From positions 10,842,296 through 10,906,295 of the forward strand of contig JAMKCF010000013.1 in assembly GCA_023634235.1 (NCBI GenBank): a stretch of DNA of 64,000 nt, in the 5' to 3' direction. This stretch comes from Pisaster brevispinus (lineage: Eukaryota; Echinodermata; Asteroidea; Forcipulatida; Asteriidae). Made by a program: the position numbers and the translations under genes. Each line of letters begins with the position of its first letter. The first letter of the stretch is position 1. This document shows positions 11,017 through 23,077 of this stretch, in pieces. A model generated the notes under the pieces. That model did not search any database. It saw only the letters and a list, made by a program, of their open reading frames with translations, and was not told where the DNA came from.

Positions 11017-14000
11017 GTGTAATTTCAGGTAAATACTTAACATATGTGTCCACGGTCAAAAAAATCAATTTTTAAATACTTTGTGGGTTAAAGGGCCTTG
11101 GGGTGCAAGTAAACAAAATTGACTTTTTAATTTATTATATAGCCCGTTGCCATGGTAACAGCTCCTTTTGTGTTTTGGGCATTTTAGGCCGATTTTGGGG
11201 TATGAAAAACTGGTTTTATTAGTGTATTTGAATAAAGAGAGACAAATACTTTTTGTAAACTGAAGCATACTGTTTCATCAGAACCAAACAGTCCCCTTTG
11301 AACAGATTAGGCCTACTCCTCAAAAACACATCTTGTATTGCTTGCAAGTGGTATTCAAAGTGTTGTGAACATTGCCCCCTTTGTTGGAAGTCACACATTG
11401 GGAATTCCCCCTTGTACATCAACACTAGAAAGAAAGTCTGTGCTGTCTTCAGTTTCCAAGGGTCTCGGAATATTTTTCCATTTGGTTGTGATTTGGGCCA
11501 ACATTGGTCGTTTCATGCCTGGTGAGAAAAACCTTCGGCAAATGTATCCTGTTGTAACACTACTGCCTCAAATATGGTAATTTTTCCCACAACAGGAAAA
11601 TGCATTTATTTTGAAGTTTTTCCTTCAGTTTGAATTTATAATACACAAAGACATGTATGCTTTCTGGCACCCGTTATTTAATTAATACAAAGTGATTATT
11701 TATAAATATGGTATCCAACCAAGCCACAACCCATGCTTTGCCAGATAGAGTTCAAGATTTTTTTATCAAGACTACTTCACCTTGTGCATTTATGATTCCC
11801 ATTGCAAGTAGAGAAGTAGTGCAATGAGCATTATTTACAAGTTGTCCTATGTGGCCTTCCTACAGTATCATTGGTACCCTGCATGCCACCCAATGGAAAC
11901 CTTTTTATCCCCATCAAAACAAAAAAGCCGTAATAATGAGCCAAAATCAACCCAATTATCTAACTAACATCATTTTTGGCCTTCTGTCATCAATTCTCCC
12001 ATCGGGGACGGGGTTTTATTTTATTTGCACTGTTGCAAATAACAAAAAGCGGTAGGTTAATATAATATTAGCAGGCAATTCAGCCAGTAATGTTTGATAA
12101 TGGTTTTCGGTGATCGTTCTCTGAGACATATAGGGCCTACATATACAAAAGTATTACAAATAAGTACGATATTGAATGGAAAAAAGAACCAAAACTAGCC
12201 TTATTAAACACTTGTCACTGCAATAGCATCTTACTGATTTATGTTGAGCAGGTGCAAGCATTTACAACTTCTTTCAATTTTGCTTCATAAAGAGATCTCT
12301 TACGCTTATCTTGCATATCTTGTGTATCAATGTTAAGATCATGGCAAACTGTTTTCAACACTTTGAAGCTGAGACTGTTTAATTTCCCAGAGCTTATGAG
12401 TTCACAAATATTGATTGTGTTGGACATGATTGGATGCTCCAGACCAACTGCCTCAAGAACAGAAACCAGGAGTTGTGTATGATCTTTATCTCTGTCCTCC
12501 TAAACGTTGGTGCCAGTGCTCTTATCTTGATGCAGTTCGGCTACAATAGCTTGAAATCTGTTGTGCCGTCAAGAGCTCTGCTGCAGTGAACATACTGATT
12601 CCTTATGTATCTTTCTTGATGCGTATTTCTTTTGCAACAATTGCAGGGTCACATTTGTTTCCACTTACTTCACCCAGATTAAACTTTTCATTTAGGAAAT
12701 CCTTTTGTTTTTGTTGAAGTGCTTGAACTGTCGACTGCACTGCCCAACCTGCAGGCAGTTGTTTTTTGCCCTGAGCTTGGATCGTTTTTGCTTCATACAT
12801 AATTTTCACCTTGTCATGAAGTGTGTGCTTCTCTAACAATCTTGTGTGATTGCCACATAGCAAATGGTGATTCAAGTCACACAAAGTCTCGTAGGAATCG
12901 ATGCAACCTTCTTCGGGACAAGAAAAAAGCTCTGATTCAGGCACAACATAATCATCGGAACTTTCACTTTGTTGTTTCCCACTTCTACAGCCTGGCCTTT
13001 GTCTTGCATGGACCTCTTTAAACATGAACAGCAGATTCAACACCAAATTCTGACTGAAGCATCAAATTAATGTTACAAAAACAAGCCTACAGTTTTTGAC
13101 AAAATCATTACATAGTCCAGGCTCTAGTCATTTTCAATTCTGTCAAGGTACTACAATTTTTATGCAATTTACATGTATAGAATTTTTTTTTGGAAAAGAC
13201 AATGCATTTCTAGAATTTACTCATTCATGATACTCTCGCTGGAAACTGATGACAGCACATACCTTCTTAATCTTGTTGCATGTGCAGGGGGAATTCCCAA
13301 ATGTGTGACTTCCAACAAAGGGGCGCTGTCCACAACACTATGAATATGCAAGCAATACAAGATGTGTTTTTGAGGAGTAGGCCTATTCTGTTTAAAGGGG
13401 ACTATTTGGTTCTGATGAAACAGTATGCTTCAGTTTACAAAAAGTATTTGTCTCTCTTTGTTCAAATACACTAAATAGAATGTTATCAAAAGTAAGAAAT
13501 GTAAAATATCAAATATTTAATGGAATATAACATACTTCGGGGGGGGGGGGTAAAGGCCGAGATTACAGTCATCAAAAAATTCCTGATCAATGTGGGGTAA
13601 TCTACAAGCCTTCAAAGTGCTTAGGAAAAGGTGCCGAATTGATGGAAGTGTTCTTTTTTATGCTATTAATTCAAACTGAGGGAAAACATTCAAAATGCAT
13701 TTTCCTGTTTTGGGAAAAATGTCCATATTTGAGGCAGTACCGACACAACAGGATACATTTGCCCAAGTTTTTCTTACCAGATATGAAAAGACCAATGTTG
13801 GCCCTAATCACAGCCGAAAGGAACATTTTCTGAGACCCCTGGCAAGATGAAATTTTGAGGGCCAAAAATAGGGTAAAAATGTCAATTTTGCAAGTTCTAA
13901 AAACATGCTCTCATGCATGTTGCAATAAAAGCCTAAGGGTGAAATTTATAGCAATAATTTGTTTTTCTAAGTAAAGCCAAGGTTGATACTTTGTAGTGAA

Positions 14001-14241
14001 ATAAAAGTTTTAATGAAATAATTTTGCATTTTGGTAGGATGGAGCTATAAATATTACATAAAAACCAGTTTTTCATACCCCCAAATCGGCCTAAAAAGCC
14101 CAAAACACAAAATGAGGCAACGGGCTTCTTATGGATTTGAAAGGTCGATTTTGTATCCTAAGTCCCTTCCACCCACAAAGTATTACAAAAAAAATTTTGA
14201 CCGTGGACACATATATGCTAAGTATTTACGTGAAATGACAC
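11017..14241 (-). mobile_element. TTAA-type DNA transposon A with long inverted repeats
   Basis: The ends are inverted copies. The left end starts GTGTAATTTCAGGTAAATAC and the right end finishes GTATTTACGTGAAATGACAC. Inverted similarity extends several hundred bases inward (for example 11090-11225 against 14040-14200, and 11440-11680 against 13670-13860). The right end is followed by TTAA (14242-14245) and the left is preceded by TGAA (11013-11016), a likely decayed TTAA. A related copy at 51485-54791 has TTAA on both sides. TTAA sites are used by piggyBac and Kolobok elements. No transposase is recognisable, only the zinc-finger-like ORF remnant at 12239-13046 on the minus strand. The superfamily is left open. 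Confidence 0.8.
12239..13046 (-). pseudogene. C2H2-like protein remnant in element A
   Basis: The first frame (13046-12603) has a Ser-rich stretch and then LFSCPEEGCIDSYETLCD with two downstream histidines (NHHLLCGNH), a C2H2-like finger. LLEKHTLHDKVKIMYEAK and QKDFLNEKFNLGEVSGNK follow. After a TAA the text continues with homology to FTAAELLTAQQISSFFSR and then IMSNTINICELISSGKLNSL to 12239, with frame breaks. The order finger, 'FNLGE-G-K', 'LLTAQQI-SFFSR' is one I recognise from uncharacterised proteins repeated in cnidarian and deuterostome genomes. No function is known to me. The same stop follows KKDT in copy B, so the break predates both insertions or is not a break. Confidence 0.7.
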
Positions 14242-14245
14242 TTAA

Positions 14246-14937
14246 GTTTTCATCCCTTCAAAACCAATTGACAGCTATTGCAATTGCCGTGATTAAAGCT
14301 ACACGGTAATCTTGTAAAAGCCACGCCCTGAGCGGCACAACGTTAACTCTGAGTCGGAGAAGTCCGACAGTATCATTATCATCAGCAAGGGGACAAGCTG
14401 AACAGGACAAAGATCTTATTCCCCAAAGTTGTTTATCGACGATAACGGAATCATACACGATGTGCAGCCTATAGTCCATATTTAGTGTATTTGGCATTTT
14501 GACTTGATCCAAGTGAAAAAACTAGCTGTAAGTACAATCCAGTTTATCATCAATAAATGATAAAATGCCTTGTAACTCAATGAACTATATTATTTTCAAC
14601 GCGTTTTTGTGGTTACATGTATGTTTACATTGTCGGTGCGCACGCGCAATGTGTAACAAGTATGTGTAGAGCGTTTGCGGATTATATGTGTTGCATTAAT
14701 ATTTTCATTGCAAATATTATTAATTGGACGATGTTTGTAAGTTTTACTTTTATCCAATCAGCCTGTGCGGATTAGCGTGAACCAAAGTGTTTTAATTATA
14801 CATAAATTTTTGTGTCTTTACATAATCAACAATAACTGTTATGACTGTTGGATATTAGTTGCTTTGACTGGATTACATAATTACTTGGAGGTGGAATAGC
14901 CGTTCACCGTTGCCTGGAATAGCTGTTTGTTGTTGGT
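14246..14937. other. Intergenic, no gene seen
   Basis: Short overlapping ORFs only. 14550-14900 is AT-rich and may hold the 5' end of the following retroelement, but no terminal repeat could be identified. Confidence 0.4.
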
Positions 14938-15640
14938 TTGGAGTGGCTATTTTCTGTTTGTTTTCGGCAAAACCTGAAGTTAAGTCTTCACCCAATATGC
15001 CGAGAGTGTATCGCCAGTCAACGCAAGCCCGTCAGACGGAAGGAGCAGTTAAGCATAAGAGGAGCTAGTTCTCGCCCTCGGAAGTATTCTGGGGCCGAGC
15101 CAGATGCGCATAAAGTTCAGCAGTCGGGTACTCCAACAACGGCTGCTACCAGCGTTGGCGTGAGTGTATCTCTGCCAGCGACAAATTTTCAGCCTCCTGG
15201 TGGCTATGGACCCACGGTTGACATGACGCCAGTGCCTGGGCCGGTGTCAACAACAGTGACGACCGGTTCCTCCGCTGCCAGTCCGGGAGTTCCAACTGTT
15301 GGCACGCCGATAAACACACCGGTTGAAGGACCCGGTGGTGAGTATGACCAAGACTCGGGCGTGGGTGTGTTGGAAGGAATGAGACAGCCTCTGGCAATTG
15401 TTCAGTTGGGTTTTGGCTCCCCATTGATGTTGCATGTTCCACTTAAAAAAATAATAATGCATCTGCAGTTTTTGCAAAATCGGAACATGCCGCCACTGAT
15501 GTGTCTCTTGTCGTGGAAGGGGGACAATTGGTGCTGGGTAAGCCAAAGAAAAGCAAAACAATTGAATCATATGATGTGTGTATGTGGCAATCTGCTTTTC
15601 GCACATTTACGTCCATTTTTTTTGTCACGGCATCCATCCC
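14938..15640 (+). pseudogene. gag-like ORF remnant of the DIRS/Ngaro-like element
   Basis: The N-terminal half is Arg-rich then Pro/Thr/Gly-rich and low complexity. The C-terminal half reads FGSPLMLHVPLKK in one frame. It then shifts to a second frame (from 15501) with VVEGGQLVLGKPKKSKTIES and WQSAFRTFTSIF, a pattern typical of the gag-like ORF of DIRS/Ngaro elements. After the inserted element the text resumes at about 16720 (APSFLMV-like, then SAYQWVE) and runs into a deleted RT. Confidence 0.7.
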
Positions 15641-16711
15641 CAAGGGCGTCGATGGGTGGGGGACAGGGGGAACATGTCCCCCTCACTTTTTAGACTGGAG
15701 GGGACAGCATACTAGATGTCCCCCCCCCCACACACACACACACAAGTGTGTAAACACCTCCAATCGGGGACCTCCTATTGTCCCTCTTTTGTTTGGACTC
15801 TAACTTTTTGGCAACAGCTCCCATTGGTTTTGTACACAATTTCTAACTGGGGACCCTATTGTCCTCTTTTGTTATTGAATGTGAAAACAAACTCACACAC
15901 ACACACACACCCCACCTTACGGATCCGGTTTGTGGGGTACTGCTATTGTTGTTCTATTGTTCCCTTTTCTAAAGAATTCCCTTGTGGGGCCCTATTGTTC
16001 CTATTGAAATTGCCTTGTGGGGTCCATTGTTCCATTGTTAAAAGTACCCCGTAAGTTGGCATGTGTAAGGGCACACACCCACACACACACACAAGTGTGT
16101 AAACACCTGCAATCGGGGACCTCCTATTGTCCCTCTTTTGTTTGGACTTTAACTTTTTGGCAACAGCTCCCATTGGTTTTGTACACAATTTCCAACTGGG
16201 GACCTTAACCCAACCGGGGACCCTATTGTCCTCTTTTGTTATAGGTCCCCGGTTTGAATGTGAAAACAAACTCACACACACACACAACTCTACGGATCCG
16301 GTTTGTGGGGTACTGCTATTGTTGTTCTATTGTTCCCTTTTCTAAAGAATTCCCTTGTGGGGCCCTATTGTTCCTATTGAAATTGCCTTGTGGGGTCCGT
16401 TGTTCCATTGTTAAAAGTACCCCGTAAGTTGGCATGTGTAAGGGCACACACACACACACTTTTTGATTGACTGTTCATTAGAAATATGCAACAAAATATA
16501 AAAATATACACCTTTTCTTGATTTTATACAATTACAATTTTTGTTAAAATAAAATAATAGCGAACAAATGGCGAAATGTTTTTTTCATTTTTATTTTTTT
16601 TTTCTGATGGACCACGCGCAGAATGGTATTTTGGGCCTATTATGTAAGATGTATTTTTTCAAGACTTGCTCGCCCGTCCCCCCTACTTTTCAGTAGCGAT
16701 CGACGCCCTTG
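15641..16711. mobile_element. Non-autonomous hAT-type element, 1071 bp, with internal 349-bp duplication
   Basis: Perfect 13-bp terminal inverted repeats (CAAGGGCGTCGAT at 15641, ATCGACGCCCTTG ending 16711) are flanked by the 8-bp direct repeat TCCATCCC (15633-15640, 16712-16719). Eight-base duplications and C-A-rich termini fit the hAT superfamily. The interior has no transposase. It is two copies of a unit of about 349 bp (for example 'aagtgtgtaaacacct' at 15744 and 16093), each starting and ending in (CA)n. The second copy has a short extra stretch near 16205-16258. Confidence 0.85.
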
Positions 16712-16849
16712 TCCATCCCTCTGCGCCGAGCTTCTTAATGGTTCGTTTTAATACGATAAGTGCCTACCAATGGGTTGAAGTAGTTCATGTTCTTTGTTTG
16801 AGAAATTCAGTACCTTTTTAGAGTGTAAACTTTTTTCCGGGTCTTGATT

Positions 16850-17105
16850 TTTGACACAATATCTTGATGATTTCCTGTTTGTGGGTGCGTCTAAAGCAGA
16901 GTGCACATGTTTGCTAGTCACATTCGAAAGGGTTTATGCCGAGCTGGGTGTCACTTTTGCGAAGGAAAAACTGTGGGCCCGGTTCAAATCATCAAGTTTG
17001 GGGGGTAGAAATTGATTCAGTTCACGGCCAAGTTTGAGTTCCCCAAGCTAAAGTTACAGCAGTTGCCGCGCAAATACAGCAAGCGCTGAGTAGGCGTAAG
17101 ATTTC
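16850..17105 (+). pseudogene. Reverse transcriptase fragment (DIRS-type)
   Basis: Translation near 16856 gives TQYLDDFLFVGA, the RT catalytic box. It continues in-frame through KTVGPVQIIKFGGVEIDS towards the RNase H region. The upstream RT motifs are missing, so this is a deletion remnant. Confidence 0.75.
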
Positions 17106-17111
17106 ACGTGT

Positions 17112-17732
17112 GTGTATGTAGTCCATTGTAGTGCATTCCTGCAGCGTCTTATCGCTCTGACTCACGGGCTTTCTCGCCCTCATCAAGTGGTACGCATTTC
17201 CAAAGGTGCCAGGCTAGACTTACTCGCATGGCTTTTGTTGCTGACCCATTTCAATGATGTGTCTGTTTTTATAAGCGCGTGGCAATCAAACGAAGTCAAT
17301 GACTTGTTTACCGACACAACCGGCAGTATTAGCTATGGGGCATATTTCAATGGCAAATGGGTTCGGGGTCTGTGGCCTGAAATTTGTTTGAACAACCCTC
17401 CATCTATTGCCTTTTTGGAGTTTTGCCCACTTTTTTGCTCCTCTGTTGGCTTGCAAAACAGTAATGTTCCATTCAGCAATGGTGCATATCCAGCAGTGGT
17501 GCATATTATCAACAACAAGTCTTCTCATTGCCCTCAGATTATGTGCCTAGTGCGTCCATTCGTTGTGCATTGCTTAAAGTTTAATATTCTAATCAAGGCT
17601 GTTCACTTGCCTGGCAAATTGAACGTTATAGCAGATGCTTTATCACGCTTTCAGATGCGCAGGTTCCGAGAAGCGGCTCCTCAGGCAGATCCAGTAATGA
17701 CACCACTTCCTGTTCTTCCTCAGCTTTGGTAG
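17112..17732 (+). CDS. RT connection/RNase H-like region of the DIRS/Ngaro-like element
   Basis: An open frame of 206 codons. RISKGARLDLLAWLLLL resembles the RT-RNase H connection of DIRS elements. LFTDTTGSISYGAYFNGKW is the first RNase H strand pair with its Asp. SIAFLEFCPLF occupies the Glu position, and AVHLPGKLNVIADALSRF is the C-terminal block typical of DIRS/Ngaro RNase H. The downstream recombinase frame overlaps its last few codons. Confidence 0.8.
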   Translation: MYVVHCSAFLQRLIALTHGLSRPHQVVRISKGARLDLLAWLLLLTHFNDVSVFISAWQSNEVNDLFTDTTGSISYGAYFNGKWVRGLWPEICLNNPPSIAFLEFCPLFCSSVGLQNSNVPFSNGAYPAVVHIINNKSSHCPQIMCLVRPFVVHCLKFNILIKAVHLPGKLNVIADALSRFQMRRFREAAPQADPVMTPLPVLPQLW

Positions 17733-18345
17733 AAAGTGAGATTGACCGCTTGCTAAATGCAGCCATGGCGCACAATACACATAAGACATATGCGACAGGG
17801 TGTAAAGCCTTTTGCCAGTTTCGGCAGCGACAGTATCTAGGGTGGTCGCCAGCATCGGTTGCCGAGGTTCGCCATGTTATTGCATGGCTTTCATTACGTG
17901 GTTGTCTCCACCCACGATTGCCAATTATGTGTCAGGGGTTGGTTATTTTCATAATGTTCAAGGGAAAATGGATCCCACAAAAAAACAATCAGTCAGGACC
18001 ACCTCGATACATTCGGTTGGTAAAATCGAGTGACAAGTCAGTTTGCCCAGTTCAGGCTTTACATGACCTTATGGCTATTCGCCCTTTTCTGGATGGTCCT
18101 TTGTTCTGCCATTTCGATGGGCGTCCTCTAACTCGGCACCAATTAACCAGTGTGTTGGAAAAGACTGTAAAGTTCGCAAGGTTTACAGGGTATTGCATTC
18201 ACAGACATTCTTTCCGTATTGGGGCAGCATCCACGGCTTCAGAATTGGGCCGTTCAGAAGGCGAAATTCACAAATGGGCCGGTGGCGTTCTGCCGTGTGC
18301 GTAAGTTACATTCGTCCCGCTCCTGCGTGTGGACTTTCCGAGTGA
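17726..18345 (+). pseudogene. Tyrosine recombinase (YR) of the DIRS/Ngaro-like element
   Basis: ORF 17726-18304. The N-terminus (ESEIDRLLNAAMAHNTHKTY) resembles the core-binding domain. The middle has VCPVQALHDLMAIRPFLDG. The H-x-x-R box HRHSFRIGAAST lies near residue 165. After this the frame slips just before the last motif: in the next frame 18270-18330 reads MGRWRSAV, then SYIRP, which supplies the Gly-Arg-Trp block and the final tyrosine. Also, the catalytic first Arg region is short relative to relatives, indicating a small internal deletion. Such enzymes integrate circular cDNA without target duplication. Confidence 0.85.
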
Positions 18346-18390
18346 ATCTTTCATTTCATGACACAGTATTTTGGTTATTCACTTTAAAGG

Positions 18391-18869
18391 TTCTGTTTTG
18401 ATCACTGGGGATTCTATTGTTCGTCGGGAAAAGTCCACTGGGGTTATCAGTGAGAGTTTTGTGGATAGGACGAGGCGGTGCTAGAAATTTCCCATTTCCG
18501 GGACTTGCTGTCCGACTTGTCAAGAAAGAGCCCTCCTCTGGCTCTGCTGATTGTGCATTTAACGAAAGTTATGGTAGCTGTAGATGGGCTTGTTTTACTA
18601 CATGATTGTGTGTCCCTTATGGCGCAGACTGTACTGGTTTGGTCACATATTCTGTTCTCAACCAGCGATTGAGCACAAGCGGCGCACGGTTAATCGTTAT
18701 GCTTTAGTCTCAATGCAAAGCGCTAAATGCGTACTGCCTACACCATCCGCAATGTTTGTGGTCAGAAACCTGACTATTCCAATATGACGGGGTACACTTG
18801 TCGCAAATAGGTAACCAGATGTTTGTTGAAAATATGCGCAACTGCATTGGGTTTTGCTTGCGCTTTTAA
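18391..18869 (+). pseudogene. SGNH/GDSL-type hydrolase remnant
   Basis: The first block near 18401-18427 reads ITGDSIVRR (nucleophile Ser in GDS). A middle frame (18478-18672) reads SRKSPPLALLI and WSHILFS, matching the central strands. The last block at 18786-18869 reads DGVHLSQIGNQMF, the Asp-x-x-His motif, and ends at TAA. Several frameshifts and stops separate them. Hydrolases of this type are known in some Ngaro-like elements and in some LINEs; the role there is unclear. Placement directly after the recombinase supports it as part of the element. Confidence 0.75.
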
Positions 18870-19780
18870 GGCGGGCGCATTTGTTATTTCCTGTTGTATG
18901 GGGCTATCTTCCCTCTGTCAGGGTGGCGCGCTTGGCGCGTGTGGCAAGTTTTAACGGTAAGGATAGCCACCAAACACATTTGTGGCGCTTTGGGGGTCAT
19001 TAAGCCAGTAGTATAATGTTTATACATTAATTGTATTTTGTGACTTGTTTAGTTGCCATAGCGCTCCAGAGTTTCATGAGTTCGGTATCCGGAATAATTA
19101 AAATAATAAAAACAGTTTCCAACGGCTCTTGCATGAGTTCACACAAGCAAGAATGTTTATTCTTAGTTTCATTATGGAGTCTGTTTTTAATCGTGTGTAA
19201 AAACCAAATCATTGCCGAGGTAAAGTTAGCTGATTGACTGAGTGCACAGCATTACGGACTAGGTTTGTGTGGGTGTTTATCTAAACGCATACGCATTATC
19301 TACACCGTCAGCAACATCTTCAACTGAGTGACGTCAGGGACTATTTAACCAATTAATCGCCCTCAGCGGCCAAATGCTCAAAGTTTTACAAGTTCCCCGA
19401 TAATGACACTCTTTTATGTGATTTTTAAAAAACTGGGAATCCAAATAACTCGTTAACCAGTAGTCTGATATAATGTCTGCATGGTGTATAACTGTTTCTG
19501 CTGTTTAAAATATAACTCTAATAAGATGCCTTTTCGCATGATGCACGCTGGTGTGGGGTTAAGCAGATTAAGTCTGCGAAATGACGTCATATTGTTGTTT
19601 TGATTCCTAGGCGCTTAAGAGCTTTTCGTGCAACTCGGCTTTTTGGCTCAGCGTAACAGATTCTGTTTTTCCTATGTTATGACAAAGATTTTTATTGAGT
19701 TCCACCTATTTCTATGTGATTATTTTGCAATCGTTTATCTTTCTACACTGCAAAAACTGGGGTGTTAAATTGATTCTCTT

Positions 19781-19879
19781 GGTATCTATATGTGACAACA
19801 CCGACACGGTGTTAATTTCACCAACGCTATAGTAATGGGGATAAATAACACCATGTTGGTGTTGTCACATATAGATACC
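19781..19879. repeat. Short inverted-repeat element (22-bp arms)
   Basis: GGTATCTATATGTGACAACACC at 19781-19802 is matched by its exact reverse complement at 19858-19879. Further dyads ('ggtgttaat' and 'ataacacc') lie inside. This is a MITE-like hairpin with no coding capacity. Confidence 0.7.
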
Positions 19880-20494
19880 AGAAATAATGTTAATTTCGTT
19901 AAAAGTGAAACAGGAACTTGAAAAATGTTATCACGCAATCGTAAATTGCCTCTTACTTTTTCCTTTTGTTTTAACTAGGGTATTGATAAATATTAAGACT
20001 AAAAAGTGAAAGAGGAATAGCTGTATCCTTCATGGATGGAGAGATTAATCAAAATTCAAAAGCCACACGTCATTCCAAATATAGTTGAATTAATTTAACA
20101 CTGGGTGGTTGACTTGGAAAATACCAATGACTGGGGAAAGCTTAACATAATTTCATCCATGGTGTCTTTATTATGCACTTTCGAAGATCTGACAATGATT
20201 GACAAGGTAAAACAATGTTGTGTTAATTCGACGAGTTTGTGCAACGGAAGCGTGCTCCACGGTGCATAGCGTGTTCGGGTTTTCTCGTAAACCTTGTGCG
20301 TTGACTCGTAGGGATAGCGAGGCCCAGATGCAAGAATTAGTGATAACTAGTTAGCTAGCTAGAGTTTATGAACATGTGGGAGAGGTTGGGATTCAACTAG
20401 GGTTACTCTATAAACCATGCATATTCTGTAGCAGAGTCACATTGTTTTAACGCTAGGAATTGTGTGCACGTACCTTTCCCCCTCCTTTTAACGA

Positions 20495-20712
20495 AAGTGT
20501 ATTTAGGACATGATTTTAAAAAACAAAATATTCCGCCGGGCGGAATAGTTATTCGCCTGGGCTGATTACTATTTTGCCTGGGCGGATTACTAATTTTCCC
20601 GTAAGATCACCCAGACAGCAGCCTGCAGCAAGAGAGCAAAGTAGTCCGCCAAGGCCAAATAGTACCAACCGGGTGAAATAGTTACTTTTTTTGCTATGTC
20701 CTTAATACACTT
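20495..20712. repeat. Imperfect hairpin repeat, ~218 bp
   Basis: 'aagtgtatttaggacat' at 20495 is mirrored by 'atgtccttaatacactt' ending 20712. Inside, 'ccgcccgg'-type blocks (20533-20600 and 20645-20680) also pair across the centre. The whole could fold as one stem, typical of a MITE. Confidence 0.6.
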
Positions 20713-23077
20713 CCATACATTTTACTTTTACACTATAGTACGTAACTTTTAATGAGATTTATATTTCCACTACAAACGAACATCTCTGTTATTATAATCA
20801 AGGTTGAGTTGTTAAAACTGCTGACAAGTTTTTTCTTTTCTTTTTGTTTTCTTTTGTGTAAACATTTTAACGGTTACCGTGGTTCGTCGTAACTCTCCGG
20901 TCTGTGACTTATGGGGGATGGAGGATTCAGATTATCGCAACTACCTTTGCATCCGTAATCGTACAACCAGGTACTAGTACGTTTATCACAATTTGATTTA
21001 TCATGAGTGCTGGACATTTTACAGCTTGTTTTACCATCTTTTGGGTTTGCTTCTTTGTGATGTTGTTTTTTGACGATCTTTGAATGCCGATGGGACGTTC
21101 TCGTGGCTTCGAACCGTCGCCTAACCCATAGCTGTATGTGGCTCTCTTTTACTTGACTAAAATGAGACCAATGTTAAAAGAGAACCATAACTACCCTTCA
21201 AGTTGGGGGGTACCCTTCGTCTGTCGGACAAAGGTTGATTGTGCTCATTTTCGGCACCTTATGGAGACCAAGAACAAAACAAAAAAGGGAAAACAAAAGG
21301 TCTCCATATGGAAATTCTAAAGACCGGGGTGCTCCAGAAGGAATTTTGTTTACAAAGTCAAGGAAACTGTTAAGTGCAGGGACAAGGGAAAGAACAAAAG
21401 AATGCTCCACAAGGATGCATTTTTCAGAAGTGTGGACTGACATGTGTACACAAGTTGTTTAAAAATGACTTTCTGCTGAATTGAAGTTATGTTTAAATGT
21501 ATTCATACAGAGCACCATTCTTGCATCAGTGGGCAACAATATTATGTAAACTTGACACTTGCATCGGCTGGTAAGCGTATCCGCTGACCTTTGAACACTT
21601 TTGTTCTTTTGAACATTCCTCCTTATTTATGCGACATTTTGATGATTTGTTTTTCCCTTTGCAAAGAGAACATCTAACAATTATTGTCAATCAATAAATT
21701 ACGTAAACGGTTAACCAGGTGATTTAAATATTGAAATTTGGCAAGCAAAAGCGCTTAAAGTTTTCATGCTTTGTATTATATGTTTCAAAATACCATTTTT
21801 TGTTACTGGCTTGTATGTTTTCAACATATGAAAATCAAAACCGTTGGCTGAAGTCTACAGGGCTGTATTCCCAGGATTTTAGAAACACTTCACCTCTCTC
21901 AGATTGACTCTGGTGTGTTTCCATTGGAGCGACCGTTTAAACGTGACACTTACACAACTGTTTATCCACTCCGTTAAACACGGCACACGTACATAGTCTA
22001 GAAGTTTGTTGACCCCGTAAATCTATGACTTCGTTTTGTTCTCCCATTGTTTGGACTGAGCGTTTTCCGCACTGGTTTCATGAACAAACATTGAATTTAG
22101 CTAGATACATATACATATGCCTAAGCCTCTCGTGTTGAAATACACAAATTATGTGAAAGAAAAAGCAATCGACATATTTAACTTCAGCCTATTCTCAGTA
22201 TAAGGCTTTTTAAAAAATTAAAAAAACACTGACCGAAATTAAACGCAAATTTACTAAAAATGTTTTCTGAATACATCACCCTGTGAAACCTTCTATACGG
22301 TTAGAATTTCAAATGGAGTTGTTTAACTTGAATAATAGGATTGCAATCTTTCTTGACACTTTTCTCACAAAGTCATCACTACAAACAAATGTTGTTACAA
22401 TCGTTCACTTGAAGTTAAGACTATAACTTCATCCTGGCATCTGTTCTGCACCGAACATTAAGATATTCAAGCAGGTCTTACAAACACTAAACATGGAAAA
22501 TATAACTTTCAAAGTTTAACTGATGCACAACCGTGGTCCCTAACCACGTACACCGATAACCAGATGGCTGAAAGTACACGTACAATACAAATACAGATAC
22601 TGAAATATTTGGTGCTGGAATCAAGGTAAAAAATAATCACTGACATTAAAACAGTGTGTTTTCTGGCACGGGGTAATTATCAATAAATTGTGTTTTTGAT
22701 ATTCTTACCTTGAAACAATCCATAAATTATGACGACTAGCTTGAAGCTCAGGTGAACCTGGTCTGCCATGGTTGCCAGCCAGTGGGAAAAATGACTCCGC
22801 TTGTCTCTCATAAGGTTTAAGTATTGTTAACTATTCAAAGTGAAACAGGAACTTTGTTGGAACGCTATTGTGTTTAATCCAAATTGCTTCCGTTCAATAC
22901 TCGATAAATCCAGATTGTGAAGTGAAAGAACAGCAATCGTGTCAGCTTTTAAAAATACAAAGTTAAATGTTTTTGTAGTGAAAACTTATTTTCTTTTCTA
23001 TGTGTCATTGCCAATAAAAAGTTTAAAGAGAAGTATTTAACTTTTAAAGAGTACATTGATTTAAATTCTGTAGTTGT

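Larger units (their letters stand above)
14938..18869 (+). mobile_element. Decayed tyrosine-recombinase retrotransposon (DIRS/Ngaro-like)
   Basis: Plus-strand remnants appear in the order gag-like, RT, RNase H, tyrosine recombinase and SGNH hydrolase. A tyrosine recombinase in place of an integrase defines the DIRS order, and an accessory hydrolase after the recombinase fits Ngaro-like members. The frame is broken many times, most of the RT is deleted, and a hAT-type element (15641-16711) interrupts gag. I did not find split direct repeats or inverted terminal repeats, so the outer limits are approximate. Confidence 0.85.
18870..23077. other. Intergenic; no genes, several hairpin repeats
   Basis: No coding sequence beyond chance ORFs. 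18880-19020 may be the terminal region of the preceding retroelement ('gtcagggtggcgcgcttggcgcg'). Two hairpin MITE-like repeats are listed separately. 22700-22815 resembles 10600-10720. The rest is AT-rich and unremarkable. Confidence 0.5.

Noticed and set aside
15146..15643. Minus-strand ORFs over the gag-like region of the DIRS/Ngaro-like element
   Set aside because: They show no motif, while the plus strand matches gag-like sequence collinear with the RT, RNase H and recombinase.
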